Source of the DNA: Desulfocapsa sp.
GTDB lineage: Bacteria; Desulfobacterota; Desulfobulbia; Desulfobulbales; Desulfocapsaceae
DNA length: 64,000 bases
NCBI GenBank assembly: GCA_022712895.1
Contig: JAFLJS010000021.1
Span: forward strand, 1 to 64,000
Reading direction: 5' to 3'
The notes beneath the pieces were generated by a model, which was not told the DNA's origin, made no database searches, and saw only the letters and a program-made list of their open reading frames with translations. Of this stretch, positions 8,863-18,373 are shown piece by piece (the stretch's first letter is position 1; each line of letters begins with the position of its first letter). Position numbers and translations under genes: made by a program.

Positions 8863-10251
8863 ATGAGAGTTTTACTGGTACAACATGCAAGCAATAATGG
8901 TCTTACGTCGTTTCCAATTGGTCTTGGCTGTGTTGCCGCTGTTTTGCTGGAAGCAGGGCATCAGGTCGATTTTATAGATTTGGGACTGGAAGATAAACCT
9001 GTACAAGCTCTTGATAAACGCATTAGTGAGTTTCGTGCGGAAGCTCTGGGATTCACCCATTGGACAACCAATTATAGCGAGTATGTAAACCTTATCAAGG
9101 ATTGCCCAGCAGCCGGGAAGCTGCCAAAAGTTGCCGGTGGCCCACATGCCTGTGCCGTTGCTGAGCAGATTCTAAGAGAAGGTTATGTGGATGTCGTTGT
9201 TCTCTGTGAAGGAGAGTTGATTGCCGATCATCTTTTCTCAACCCTTGAGAGCAAAGGGGATCTGAACACTGTAAAGGGTATTGCCTATCTAGATGAAGAC
9301 CAATTTGTGCAAACCGAGGATGCCGGTGTCGTTGATGACTTGGGTAAGTATCCATCACCTCCCTATGACTTAATGAATGTGAAAAACTATTTTGGCCGAT
9401 TGAAAGGACGTCCTTCGGTTGAATTGATGGTCTCAAGGGGCTGTCCTTTTAATTGTGCATTCTGCTATCGAGGCCCAAGCAGTGGGACGCACATGCGCCG
9501 CATGACAACTGACCGGGTCATGGAAGAGTTGGCAGTACTAAGGGAACAATACGGCTTTCAGTCCTTTTTCTTCGTTGATGATACTTTTACTCTGGACAGG
9601 GAGTGGGCGATTGATTTTTGCCGGAAAGTCATTGCCTCAGGAAAAAAGATAGCCTGGGCCTGCCAAACAAGGGTGGATCGGGTGGACCGTGAACTGTTAA
9701 CCTTGATGAAAAAAGCAGGGTGTGTCTGTATTCACTTCGGTGTGGAGTCGGGGAATCAGGAGATTATGAACCATCTCTTAAAAAAGATTACAAAGGATCA
9801 GGTGCGAACGGCACACGCTGAGTGCCAAAAGCTCCGCCTCTCCACAATAACCTATTTTATGATCGGTACCCCGTGGGAGACTGAGCAGACTGTTCGGGAG
9901 ACGATTGCTTTTGCCAAAGAACTCAAAGCAACCATTTCTCTTTTCTTTGCAGCAACGCCTTATCCTGGTTGCCCCATGCGCGATGTCTATATTGAGAAAG
10001 GCATGCCAGTCCCAGAAAGTTGCGATGAATACGGGCGGTTCTGGGTTGAAGATGCTCCAAAGGAAAGTGAGAAACAGGTTACACGAGCGGGCAATTTGGA
10101 TAGTTATCAGCTCTGTCTTGATGCCACCAAAGAAATCGTCAAAACGCAAGTGCGTGATGTCGGATCCTATCCACGCTTAATCTCAGAGTTCATTGACCAG
10201 TATGGTTTTGTTGATTTTGCTAAAAATGCTGCGGCCCGATTACGACTGTAA
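8863..10251 (+). CDS. B12-binding domain radical SAM protein
   Basis: N-terminal B12-binding fold; CxxxCxxC in SRGCPFNCAFCYRG; IHFGVESGNQEIMN. Confidence 0.88.
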   Translation: MRVLLVQHASNNGLTSFPIGLGCVAAVLLEAGHQVDFIDLGLEDKPVQALDKRISEFRAEALGFTHWTTNYSEYVNLIKDCPAAGKLPKVAGGPHACAVAEQILREGYVDVVVLCEGELIADHLFSTLESKGDLNTVKGIAYLDEDQFVQTEDAGVVDDLGKYPSPPYDLMNVKNYFGRLKGRPSVELMVSRGCPFNCAFCYRGPSSGTHMRRMTTDRVMEELAVLREQYGFQSFFFVDDTFTLDREWAIDFCRKVIASGKKIAWACQTRVDRVDRELLTLMKKAGCVCIHFGVESGNQEIMNHLLKKITKDQVRTAHAECQKLRLSTITYFMIGTPWETEQTVRETIAFAKELKATISLFFAATPYPGCPMRDVYIEKGMPVPESCDEYGRFWVEDAPKESEKQVTRAGNLDSYQLCLDATKEIVKTQVRDVGSYPRLISEFIDQYGFVDFAKNAAARLRL

Positions 10252-10358
10252 TCTCAAAAGATAGTTTTCACGAGTAGTAGGAAGGTAAGTTTGCTTAAAG
10301 GAACGTGGAGTTTTTCGGAATACTTATCGCATATAACAGGGGTGGGAACAATTGAAAT

Positions 10359-11648
10359 TCAGAGTCGTTGCTTCTGCTGCTGTGTTGTTGCTCTCTGTTT
10401 AAGAATCTCTTCACTAATACGTTGAGCAATAACTTTATTCCCCATGGCAGAGTAGTGGCCTCCTTTCATGTACAAATCGAAGATTGATTTTTCTTTTGTC
10501 TGCGTGGCTAGTGTGCCAATAGTTGTAACAACGTTATGTCTTGATTTTATAGTGGAAAGTAATTTGGAGTAAACAGTCTCTATAGAGAATCGTTTCTTGA
10601 TTATATCGATTATGATCGGGATATGAACAATAATGAACTGACTCCCATTCTGCTCTATCTCAGATTCAAAAGTATCAAGAATCTTGAGCGCTAGTTGTGC
10701 TGGTTTTGCGCTCAGATCATAGAAGAATGGGTCTTCTTCAGTTGGAAAGAGTATCTCAGATATTAAAGCGATTAATTTACTTTTATACCAAATTTTTCTT
10801 TCATAAAATCCCTGTTTGAGAAACTGTTCGTATTGGGCAAGACCCCAGTCGTTCATTGATATTTTTAGGAGATGTGTGATTTTCTCAGGAGGAAGAGTTG
10901 GGCTATTGATAAGTTTAAGTGTGTTATTCTGTAAAATGTATCTTGGTTTTGAAAATGGAAGCCCGCTGTGAGGTAAATAGAGTGATCGGATAATGTTAAC
11001 ATTTCTTTGTATATTTTCAAATTGCAATCCAAGGATAACGATATCTGCCGACAGATGACGGCCGGAATATTGCCAACGTAAAAATGCCTGATCTACTCCG
11101 TACCCACCAACTGCAAGATTGATGACTTCAGTGGGGATACCAGTATCGTTTAAGATTTGTTCGAGATAGTATCCAAATGTGTCATGGTAGGCCACTTCAT
11201 CGCCATGGCTATAGGAATCACCAAGTATTAGAATACGCAGAATATTGCGCTGTGATGCAGTCTTGTGTTCTGTTGTTAATTTACAGTCAACTCGAGATGA
11301 AATGCGGTCGTAGCAGTATCGGCCATTGGCGGGGGTGTACGAGGGCCTGGGAGTCCAGCCAAGGTCTTTATTGTAAATGAATCTGGTCTGTGATGATTTC
11401 TCATATTTTTGAGCATGATGGGCAAAATGGTTTTTTGGCATATGGTAGGGTTTCAATACTCTGCCAAAGATAACAAAATTATTGTCTGAATTGTATTTCC
11501 CGGAAACGCGAATAGTAATTTCAAGTATTAAAAGACAAAATATCAATGCTCCCAAAAACAAAATACCTTTCATCAGATATGTTTGTGTTTTGTTATACTC
11601 CTGTTTAGAATTCTTTTGAATTATCGGTGTGTTTTCCTGAAATGGCAT
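10359..11648 (-). CDS. Membrane-anchored SGNH/GDSL-type hydrolase or O-acyl esterase/transferase
   Basis: N-terminal TM helix; ILILGDSYSHGDEV (block I), NLAVGGYGVDQ (block II), GGHYSAMGNKVIA (block V). Confidence 0.75.
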   Translation of the reverse strand: MPFQENTPIIQKNSKQEYNKTQTYLMKGILFLGALIFCLLILEITIRVSGKYNSDNNFVIFGRVLKPYHMPKNHFAHHAQKYEKSSQTRFIYNKDLGWTPRPSYTPANGRYCYDRISSRVDCKLTTEHKTASQRNILRILILGDSYSHGDEVAYHDTFGYYLEQILNDTGIPTEVINLAVGGYGVDQAFLRWQYSGRHLSADIVILGLQFENIQRNVNIIRSLYLPHSGLPFSKPRYILQNNTLKLINSPTLPPEKITHLLKISMNDWGLAQYEQFLKQGFYERKIWYKSKLIALISEILFPTEEDPFFYDLSAKPAQLALKILDTFESEIEQNGSQFIIVHIPIIIDIIKKRFSIETVYSKLLSTIKSRHNVVTTIGTLATQTKEKSIFDLYMKGGHYSAMGNKVIAQRISEEILKQRATTQQQKQRL

Positions 11649-11721
11649 TATCTTTTACTTTGGTAAAGTAAGCGTGTTTTGTTTAGTTGCTGAGCCTGAT
11701 CGTTATTCTAGAATATTATTC

Positions 11722-13152
11722 TTAGTCCTCTACTACATAACTGGAAAATTCATCACAGAAAGCATCCCATTTTGCCGCATTCCATTGTCCTGTTTCAGCA
11801 AAGCACTGGACTGCTCTGTCTGCCATCATCATTGTATGATGAATATTGTCATGGGTGAAAAATCCCTGCCGTCCCAGGCTGATCAGTCCCCGCATTTGTG
11901 CGAGATAGTGTTCAATAATTTTTAGTTTTGATGGATATCCTATGGTGTACACAGGGTAGACGTTTGCCTGGCGTTTACTGAATACCCGCACAAAATTTCG
12001 AGCGGGTATCGCTGCCTTTTCCATATCTTCAAGGACTATATGTTTGAGTTGCTCATCATCTGCCACCCATATTTTGTCACCACTTTGGCAGGGGATTTCA
12101 CAACATATGATGGTTTTATCCTTTGGTGTTGAGGCACCGTTATAGTTTTTTCCTTCTGATATTCGAGAAAAAACATATTCCTCTTCAGGGAAATAATGGG
12201 CATCAATGGGCTGCCACTGTTCACAGTCCATTACTATGTACACAAAAACCATATTCCTGTATGTCAATGAGCTGGCAGCTGTTTGTACGGGACTATTCTC
12301 TCCTGGAGAGAGGAGAGTAACGGTTCGTGTTACAGGAATGGTCGAGAATACAAAGTCAGCACTGAGTTTGTCGTGTTCCTCTCCTTGTTTTATAACAGAG
12401 ACGGAGGTAATTACTCCCTCTTTAATCGTAATCCCCGAGGCTTCTGTATCATAGAATATCTGGCCGCCCTGTTGTTGTACTCTTTCAGCAAGTTCTTTGG
12501 AGATCTGGCCAATGCCTTCTTCGGGATAGTAAAAAACACCACTATTCTGCGTTTTCATACCGGGAAGGAAGGCAGACATCTTTTTCAGTATTTTCAGTAT
12601 AGTACCTGCAGAAACCCTTTTTCTGGCTTGTTCCACATCTATCTGCTCAGGTGAGTACCCCCATAATTTTTGGGCATAAGGAAAATAAAACGTATTGCAA
12701 ACCGTAGGCCCAAGACCCTGAAGGAGTTGATCCGCAAAGCTTGCAGCCGGTTTAGTGGATCTGAATGGTTTTCTGAGAAGATCAAAGAAGATTCCAAAAA
12801 TAAATGACATCGGTAAGTGTCGTAAACAATCGATTGGTTTGAGTGGAAATTTAAGGTATCGCTCCTGCAATCGAATCCTGCCATTTCTAACTCTTTTGAG
12901 CAGGGATGGGCCGAGAACGTTTCTTATATCATGAAGGATATGTTCGGGAGTTGATGGATGCAGACGATGGCTCCCGTAGTCCAACCATATTCCTTCCTCC
13001 TTGAAAGAGGCTGCAATCCCTCCCGGAGAGTGTTGTTTCTCAATGATTGTTAGTACAAGATTGAGATCCTTACGCTGTAAGAGCTTGAATGCAAGCATCA
13101 ATCCTGCTGGACCTGCTCCCAAGATAACGATTGTTGTTTTTTTTGAGGCCAT
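11722..13152 (-). CDS. FAD/NAD(P)-dependent amine-oxidase/protoporphyrinogen-oxidase-like protein
   Basis: TIVILGAGPAGLMLAFKLLQR dinucleotide-binding motif; IEKQHSPGGIAASFKEEGIWLDYGSHRLHP. Confidence 0.8.
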   Translation of the reverse strand: MASKKTTIVILGAGPAGLMLAFKLLQRKDLNLVLTIIEKQHSPGGIAASFKEEGIWLDYGSHRLHPSTPEHILHDIRNVLGPSLLKRVRNGRIRLQERYLKFPLKPIDCLRHLPMSFIFGIFFDLLRKPFRSTKPAASFADQLLQGLGPTVCNTFYFPYAQKLWGYSPEQIDVEQARKRVSAGTILKILKKMSAFLPGMKTQNSGVFYYPEEGIGQISKELAERVQQQGGQIFYDTEASGITIKEGVITSVSVIKQGEEHDKLSADFVFSTIPVTRTVTLLSPGENSPVQTAASSLTYRNMVFVYIVMDCEQWQPIDAHYFPEEEYVFSRISEGKNYNGASTPKDKTIICCEIPCQSGDKIWVADDEQLKHIVLEDMEKAAIPARNFVRVFSKRQANVYPVYTIGYPSKLKIIEHYLAQMRGLISLGRQGFFTHDNIHHTMMMADRAVQCFAETGQWNAAKWDAFCDEFSSYVVED

Positions 13153-13160
13153 GATAGAAA

Positions 13161-14132
13161 TTATGGTTCTCCAATGAAAGGATCTTCTTCAAAACGCTTG
13201 TTGGCCTCTCCCCATGCTTGTTGTTCGATTTTTCTGGAAAGTCCATCGGACATCATGCCTATGAGTAATATTTGAATTCCTGTCAGAAACAGAAGGAGAC
13301 TTGAAATAGAGAGAGTGGCATGGACAAAAACTGAATACTCCTGCCATCCGATGCGTTGTATGGCAAAGAAAACATCAAAGAAAAATTTAACACCGCTGAA
13401 AAGAAAGAAAGTAAAGGCAACAGGGATAAAAACCTTGAGAGGGTTAAAGAGCATAGACAGGCGAAGGATCAGAGAAATAAAATTAATAAAATCCCAAGCA
13501 ACTATTTTTGATTTACCCTTTCGAGGCAGATAATCGATGGTGAAGTTAGTAATTTTGTAATTATTGCAGAGCATGGCCAGTGTCTGAGTAGTCGTAAAGG
13601 AGAATTGGTCTGACAGTATCTTAAAAAAAGGCATAATCGACTTCTTCGTAAAGACACGAAGCCCAGAATTGACATCTGCAATTGGCTGGCCAGCAATATA
13701 TTGTGCCAGTCGGGATACCACCCATTTTGCCGGTTTTCGAATCATAGGGATGTGGGCTTTATCGCCGTTTCTTGTACCAATCACCAGGTCAGCCTGTTGC
13801 TGATGAAGTATCTTCACCATTTTGGGGAGAGCTTCGCAAGGGTACGTTCCATCAGCATCAATGATGGCGATGGTGTTATAATTACTTGCCAGGATCCCAC
13901 TCTTGAGAGAAGAGCCATACCCTCTGTTTCTGTTGTGTTTGATTACCTTGGCTTGAGTCATTTTCGCAAGCTTCAGGGTATTGTCTGTGGAGCCATCATC
14001 AACGACAATAATTTCAAATTGAAACTCTGTCTCTTCTAAGCTCTGGAAGAGATCTTGTACTATATCGGCAATGCACAACTCTTCATTGTAAGCAGGGATA
14101 ATGACTGATACTGTATTATTTTGTACAGGCAT
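13161..14132 (-). CDS. Glycosyltransferase family 2 (DPM1/GtrB-like) with C-terminal TM helices
   Basis: VSVIIPAYNEELCIADIV, IVVDDGSTDNT, RGYGSSLKSGI, IIDADGTYP; two C-terminal hydrophobic segments. Confidence 0.88.
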   Translation of the reverse strand: MPVQNNTVSVIIPAYNEELCIADIVQDLFQSLEETEFQFEIIVVDDGSTDNTLKLAKMTQAKVIKHNRNRGYGSSLKSGILASNYNTIAIIDADGTYPCEALPKMVKILHQQQADLVIGTRNGDKAHIPMIRKPAKWVVSRLAQYIAGQPIADVNSGLRVFTKKSIMPFFKILSDQFSFTTTQTLAMLCNNYKITNFTIDYLPRKGKSKIVAWDFINFISLILRLSMLFNPLKVFIPVAFTFFLFSGVKFFFDVFFAIQRIGWQEYSVFVHATLSISSLLLFLTGIQILLIGMMSDGLSRKIEQQAWGEANKRFEEDPFIGEP

Positions 14133-14344
14133 GGATGTCTGATCCTAGTTTTGAGGGATGCATTTTTCCGAACAATACGTTGGCAATGCCAGCGTATATT
14201 CGGTGCAATAATTAAACGAATAGGAAAGAATATAGCTATTTATGTCACTATGAAGGAAAAAAGCAATTTGTTTTTTAGAAAATGAAGAATCTCGGTGGTT
14301 GTTTTTCTGTTGTAAAAGATACAATTGAGCAATGAAATATGAAC

Positions 14345-14462
14345 TTGATTACACGAATCTCAGCTTCATTATATTGTAACTTTCTGGAGCGGCTGTACCC
14401 CTTGCTGCCAGCTAAGTCCGAAGAAGAGTGTTCGTTGGTAGCTGAGCTTCGGTGGCAATCAA
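14345..14462. mobile_element. MITE-like terminal-inverted-repeat element, diverged copy
   Basis: TTGATTACACGAATCTCAGCTTC ... GCTGAGCTTCGGTGGCAATCAA. Interior CCTTGCTGCCAGCTAAG...GAAGAGTGTTCGTTGGTAGCTGAGCTT matches the copy at 60431. Confidence 0.75.
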
Positions 14463-14739
14463 GAATACGAATGTATTAGTAAAGGAATGATCTTTTTCAA
14501 AGGGTGCCTGCGTAGTATTGAGTGACTTGATCGAGTATTAGAATACAGTTCGCCTTTAAAGTACGATCTGTGTATATTGCCCATGAAAATAAACACATGG
14601 GAGTGAGTACCGATTGTTATCCCCTGAGATCAGAAACTCGCCCAGCCTAGGGTAAAGAAAAATGTAAAGCTCCAATGGAAGGCAAGGGAAATAAGTTAAT
14701 CAGAGAGTTTGTGGTTTTGGATTGTATTGGTGGGTGAGT

Positions 14740-15792
14740 ATGGAAAATCGTGTTGAACATGTGGATATTGCAAAAGGGATATCGATCATACTAGTGGCTC
14801 TGTTTCATAGTAGAATCTATTCTTTAGCACCAGATATCATGAACGCTATGGGCCTATTTAGAATGCCCCTCTTCTTTTTCCTGTCAGGAGTGTTTTTCAG
14901 TGCATCAGCAGATACTCGCACTTTCTTATGGAAGAAATCAGACGCATTACTTAAACCTTATTTTGCCACATTGTTAACTGTTTTTCTTTTTACTGTTTTG
15001 TTTGGAGAGGAAGATTTGCTCCGGCAGTTAATAGGTATTTTTTATGGAAATGGAGTAACCATACAATCAAGATGGATTCCATTGTGGTTTTTAACCCATC
15101 TATTTTTAACATATGCTTTTGCATACTTCATTTTTAGAATTACAAATATACAGAATAAAAAAGTTTTTTTTAAATATGCTCTTGTTGTAACATTAATGGT
15201 GTTTGGTGCTCAATGGATAGATGTTTTCTGGTATTTAAAATTCACATTACTGGGTAAAGAGATTGTAATGCCAGGTTTACCTTTTGGCCTTGATATTGTT
15301 TTTATAAGCACTTCATTTTTTATTTCAGGGGCATTCCTGAGGCAGAAGGTTATCCACTTTCATCCTAACGTCTTTGTGTTGGTTCTTTCGATCCTTGCTT
15401 TTTTGTTGGTAATAATTCTTACCGATGCTCGTATGGATCTGAATAAGAGAGTTTATGCTAGTCTATTTTTCACAACAGCTGGTTCGGTCTGTGGTATTTA
15501 TGCTGTGATGTGTTTGGCTTTTTATCTGAAGAAGACTGCAATACCTCGCACTGTTTTTCTGACTTTTGGACAGGCGAGTTTGTTTGTTTTGATATTTCAT
15601 ATTGCTATTGGGAGTAATGTGTATGGATATTTGAGAGGTTTTGAGATGCCCAGGCTTGAGGTATACTTTGCTGTTTTTGCTTTTTTAATTAGTATCTCTA
15701 TTCCGTTACTGATTAAATATTTTGTGTTAAAGAGTAGGGTGTTGTCGTTTTTCTATTTTCCTGTACAGGTTAAAAAGGTACCTCAAGACTAA
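14740..15792 (+). CDS. Acyltransferase family 3 (OafA/WecH-like) membrane protein
   Basis: VEHVDIAKGISIILVALFHS...FRMPLFFFLSGVFFS; about 10 hydrophobic segments. Confidence 0.85.
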   Translation: MENRVEHVDIAKGISIILVALFHSRIYSLAPDIMNAMGLFRMPLFFFLSGVFFSASADTRTFLWKKSDALLKPYFATLLTVFLFTVLFGEEDLLRQLIGIFYGNGVTIQSRWIPLWFLTHLFLTYAFAYFIFRITNIQNKKVFFKYALVVTLMVFGAQWIDVFWYLKFTLLGKEIVMPGLPFGLDIVFISTSFFISGAFLRQKVIHFHPNVFVLVLSILAFLLVIILTDARMDLNKRVYASLFFTTAGSVCGIYAVMCLAFYLKKTAIPRTVFLTFGQASLFVLIFHIAIGSNVYGYLRGFEMPRLEVYFAVFAFLISISIPLLIKYFVLKSRVLSFFYFPVQVKKVPQD

Positions 15793-15906
15793 CGCTTTTT
15801 CGTAAAACGAAACCAGAAATGGATTTAAGGCTCAAGCTGGCTTATATTCCATGAAAACCACTCATTGGTTAGACCCTTTTAAGAATATTTACGTTATTAA
15901 AAACTT

Positions 15907-16794
15907 ATGTCTGGTGTGAGGCTAGAAAAACAACTTCTTAATGTTATGCGTCCCAGGCAATGGGTCAAAAATGTGCTCATTTTTGTACCTCTTTTCTTTA
16001 ATGGAAATATTTTTAATGCTGATCTGTTTTTGTATGCACTCTATGCCGCAATAATTTTTTCCCTTGCAAGTAGCGCAGCATATATTTTAAACGATATTCT
16101 AGACCGTCATACAGATGGCTATCATTCAAAAAAATGTAACCGGCCTATAGCCGCTGGTATGTTAAATATTCGTACAGCAGCTATTTTTTGTGTGTTCCTA
16201 GTTGTTCTTTCCCTGTTTCTGTCCTTTTTCTTAAACACTGCATTTTTTCTTTTAATACTTGCCTATTTTCTCTTGAATGGGGCGTATTCCCTATTCTTAA
16301 AAAGAATACCTATTATTGACGTATTTGCATTGGTACTTTTTTTTCTGTCACGACTGCTGGCAGGCTCTCTTGTCACTGATATTGTACTGTCTGAATGGCT
16401 TGTTTTGGTCGCAAGTTTGTTGGCTCTTTTTCTCGGTTTTTGTAAGCGTCGACAAGACCTGTTGCTATGCAATATGCCCAAACAGGAAGAATCATCTCGA
16501 AAGCTATATTCACTAGAGGTATTAAATAAAATTATTTTTACAGTCGCACCAGCTATCATGGTTAGTTACCTGTTTTATGCTATGTATAGTGCAACCATCA
16601 TTAATAAGGGTGCGTATGGGCTGATGGCATCAATTCCATTTGTTTGGTACGGGATCGTCAGGTACCTACAGGTAATATATCGAGAAATGCCAGAAAGTGA
16701 TGTGTTGCTTGTGGTATATCGTGACAGGCACATGCAAATCAATCTTGTTTTATATGTTTCTGTATGCTTTGGTGTGTTGTATTTACAGTACTAA
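15907..16794 (+). CDS. UbiA-family prenyltransferase, decaprenyl-phosphate phosphoribosyltransferase-like
   Basis: MRPRQWVKNVLIFVPLFF, AYILNDILDRHTDGYHSKKCNRPIAAG (NDxxDxxxD and KxxRPI). Confidence 0.82.
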   Translation: MSGVRLEKQLLNVMRPRQWVKNVLIFVPLFFNGNIFNADLFLYALYAAIIFSLASSAAYILNDILDRHTDGYHSKKCNRPIAAGMLNIRTAAIFCVFLVVLSLFLSFFLNTAFFLLILAYFLLNGAYSLFLKRIPIIDVFALVLFFLSRLLAGSLVTDIVLSEWLVLVASLLALFLGFCKRRQDLLLCNMPKQEESSRKLYSLEVLNKIIFTVAPAIMVSYLFYAMYSATIINKGAYGLMASIPFVWYGIVRYLQVIYREMPESDVLLVVYRDRHMQINLVLYVSVCFGVLYLQY

Positions 16795-16842
16795 CCACCT
16801 TTCATTAAAAACAAAATCATGTGAGCCCATACCGTAACGTCC

Positions 16843-18246
16843 ATGTACCGATCAATAGACAATGTGAAGCACAATAAATACATCGATGCTCTCATTGCAT
16901 TTCTTTTCTTCCTGTCTTTCTTTTTTCTCTATGCGTCCTCCTTGGATTTTGATGCTCCAGGGATGTTGAACCACAATGTCATTTTTGATATTGACCCCGA
17001 TAGAGTGGTCAACGATATGGCCGGTAGTGAAAAGATAATTGAGGTGCATAAACACCCATTATATGGTTTGTTTTTTCGTGCGATAATGCCTCCAATTGTT
17101 GAGCTGTGTGAAGATGTGGGGACGATATTAAAGAATCACGATACATATTCTTTTGAAATAGTAGAAAAGCTTGTCCAACATCCACCAGAGACAGTGGCCG
17201 TAACTTTTCTTGTCAGTTTTGCTGGCGCATGCAGTGTGGGCATTTCCTTTTTAATTTTTACTCGATTTCTTAATAATCGTTCTACAGCAATACTGTTCAC
17301 ATTGTTGGTTGGAGTGTCACCGCCTGTATGGGTATTGTCTTCAGTACCCGAGACATTTTCTCTTAATTTTCTCTGCCTCGTATTGGCCTTCTATTTTCAA
17401 GCAGTGCTACCCTGCAAAACTTTTTTGCAGAGAAATGTAGGGCATGCTCTCTTTTTCATTTTAGGGTTTGTTGCAACTGGTATCACCTTGCCCAATGTGA
17501 TATATGTTGCAATCTGTTATTTTTTCTATCTGAAAAAACATCACTTGGCGGCACGTCAGTTTGTTGGGATAGCTCTTTTGTATTCTTTCGGTTTGTATGG
17601 TGCAATAGCCGTTGCTTCTCTTATTCAGTCCAATATATATCCTGTCTCTTTCAGTCATATCTTCCCACAAGATTATATCTCGATTTTTATTAGAGAAAAT
17701 CAATGGAATCACAATATTCATTTTGAAAAAGCGTTTTGGACGAGTTGTATACAACTGGGACGTAGTTTTTTTATAGAAACCATTATCGCACCCAAGGTTG
17801 TTTTTCATTTATACCACTACCCTGAATCGTCATGGCGTATTCTCACCTTTTCGTATGAGGGATCAGCAATTTTTGTCTTGGTGGGCATTGGGTATTGTGT
17901 CGCGTTGGCTTTTTGCGTGCTGGCGATAATCAGGAAAAGAATGTTGTCCAGTGAAGTTATCATAGCGATTGCTATCATATTGTTTAATTGTCTGTTTCAC
18001 ACAGTTATGCATGGGCTTGGGATTCCATTTATTTACTCAATACATGTCGTATTACCTCTGGTATATTGCTTAGCTGTCGCTTACAAATCTATGGATTTTC
18101 AGCATAAAAAAGTATTTCTTATTGTGTTTGTTTGTCTCGTCATTATAAACAACGGTCTTTTTCTGAATAGAATTAACGTGATTATACAAAATGACGATTC
18201 TGCCATGCTGGGAAGAGTTGAGGAAAGTCTCCTTATGGAGAAGTAG
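16843..18246 (+). CDS. Polytopic membrane protein (GT-C/GT39-like topology)
   Basis: Multiple hydrophobic segments; HPLYGLFFRAI after the first loop; PETFSLNFLCLVLAF. Confidence 0.55.
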   Translation: MYRSIDNVKHNKYIDALIAFLFFLSFFFLYASSLDFDAPGMLNHNVIFDIDPDRVVNDMAGSEKIIEVHKHPLYGLFFRAIMPPIVELCEDVGTILKNHDTYSFEIVEKLVQHPPETVAVTFLVSFAGACSVGISFLIFTRFLNNRSTAILFTLLVGVSPPVWVLSSVPETFSLNFLCLVLAFYFQAVLPCKTFLQRNVGHALFFILGFVATGITLPNVIYVAICYFFYLKKHHLAARQFVGIALLYSFGLYGAIAVASLIQSNIYPVSFSHIFPQDYISIFIRENQWNHNIHFEKAFWTSCIQLGRSFFIETIIAPKVVFHLYHYPESSWRILTFSYEGSAIFVLVGIGYCVALAFCVLAIIRKRMLSSEVIIAIAIILFNCLFHTVMHGLGIPFIYSIHVVLPLVYCLAVAYKSMDFQHKKVFLIVFVCLVIINNGLFLNRINVIIQNDDSAMLGRVEESLLMEK

Positions 18247-18266
18247 GGTTAAAGCGGTGGTTGGCA

Positions 18267-18373
18267 GTTGTTTGGTAAACCTAAAGCCATCCAGCTTTAC
18301 GGTGGACATATGTGGCGTGTTGTCCATCAGTATATGGTTGTTTGGTAAACCTAAAGCCATCCAGCTTTACGGT
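18267..18373. repeat. 37-bp perfect direct repeat (2 copies, 70-bp period)
   Basis: GTTGTTTGGTAAACCTAAAGCCATCCAGCTTTACGGT at 18267-18303 and 18337-18373. Confidence 0.95.
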
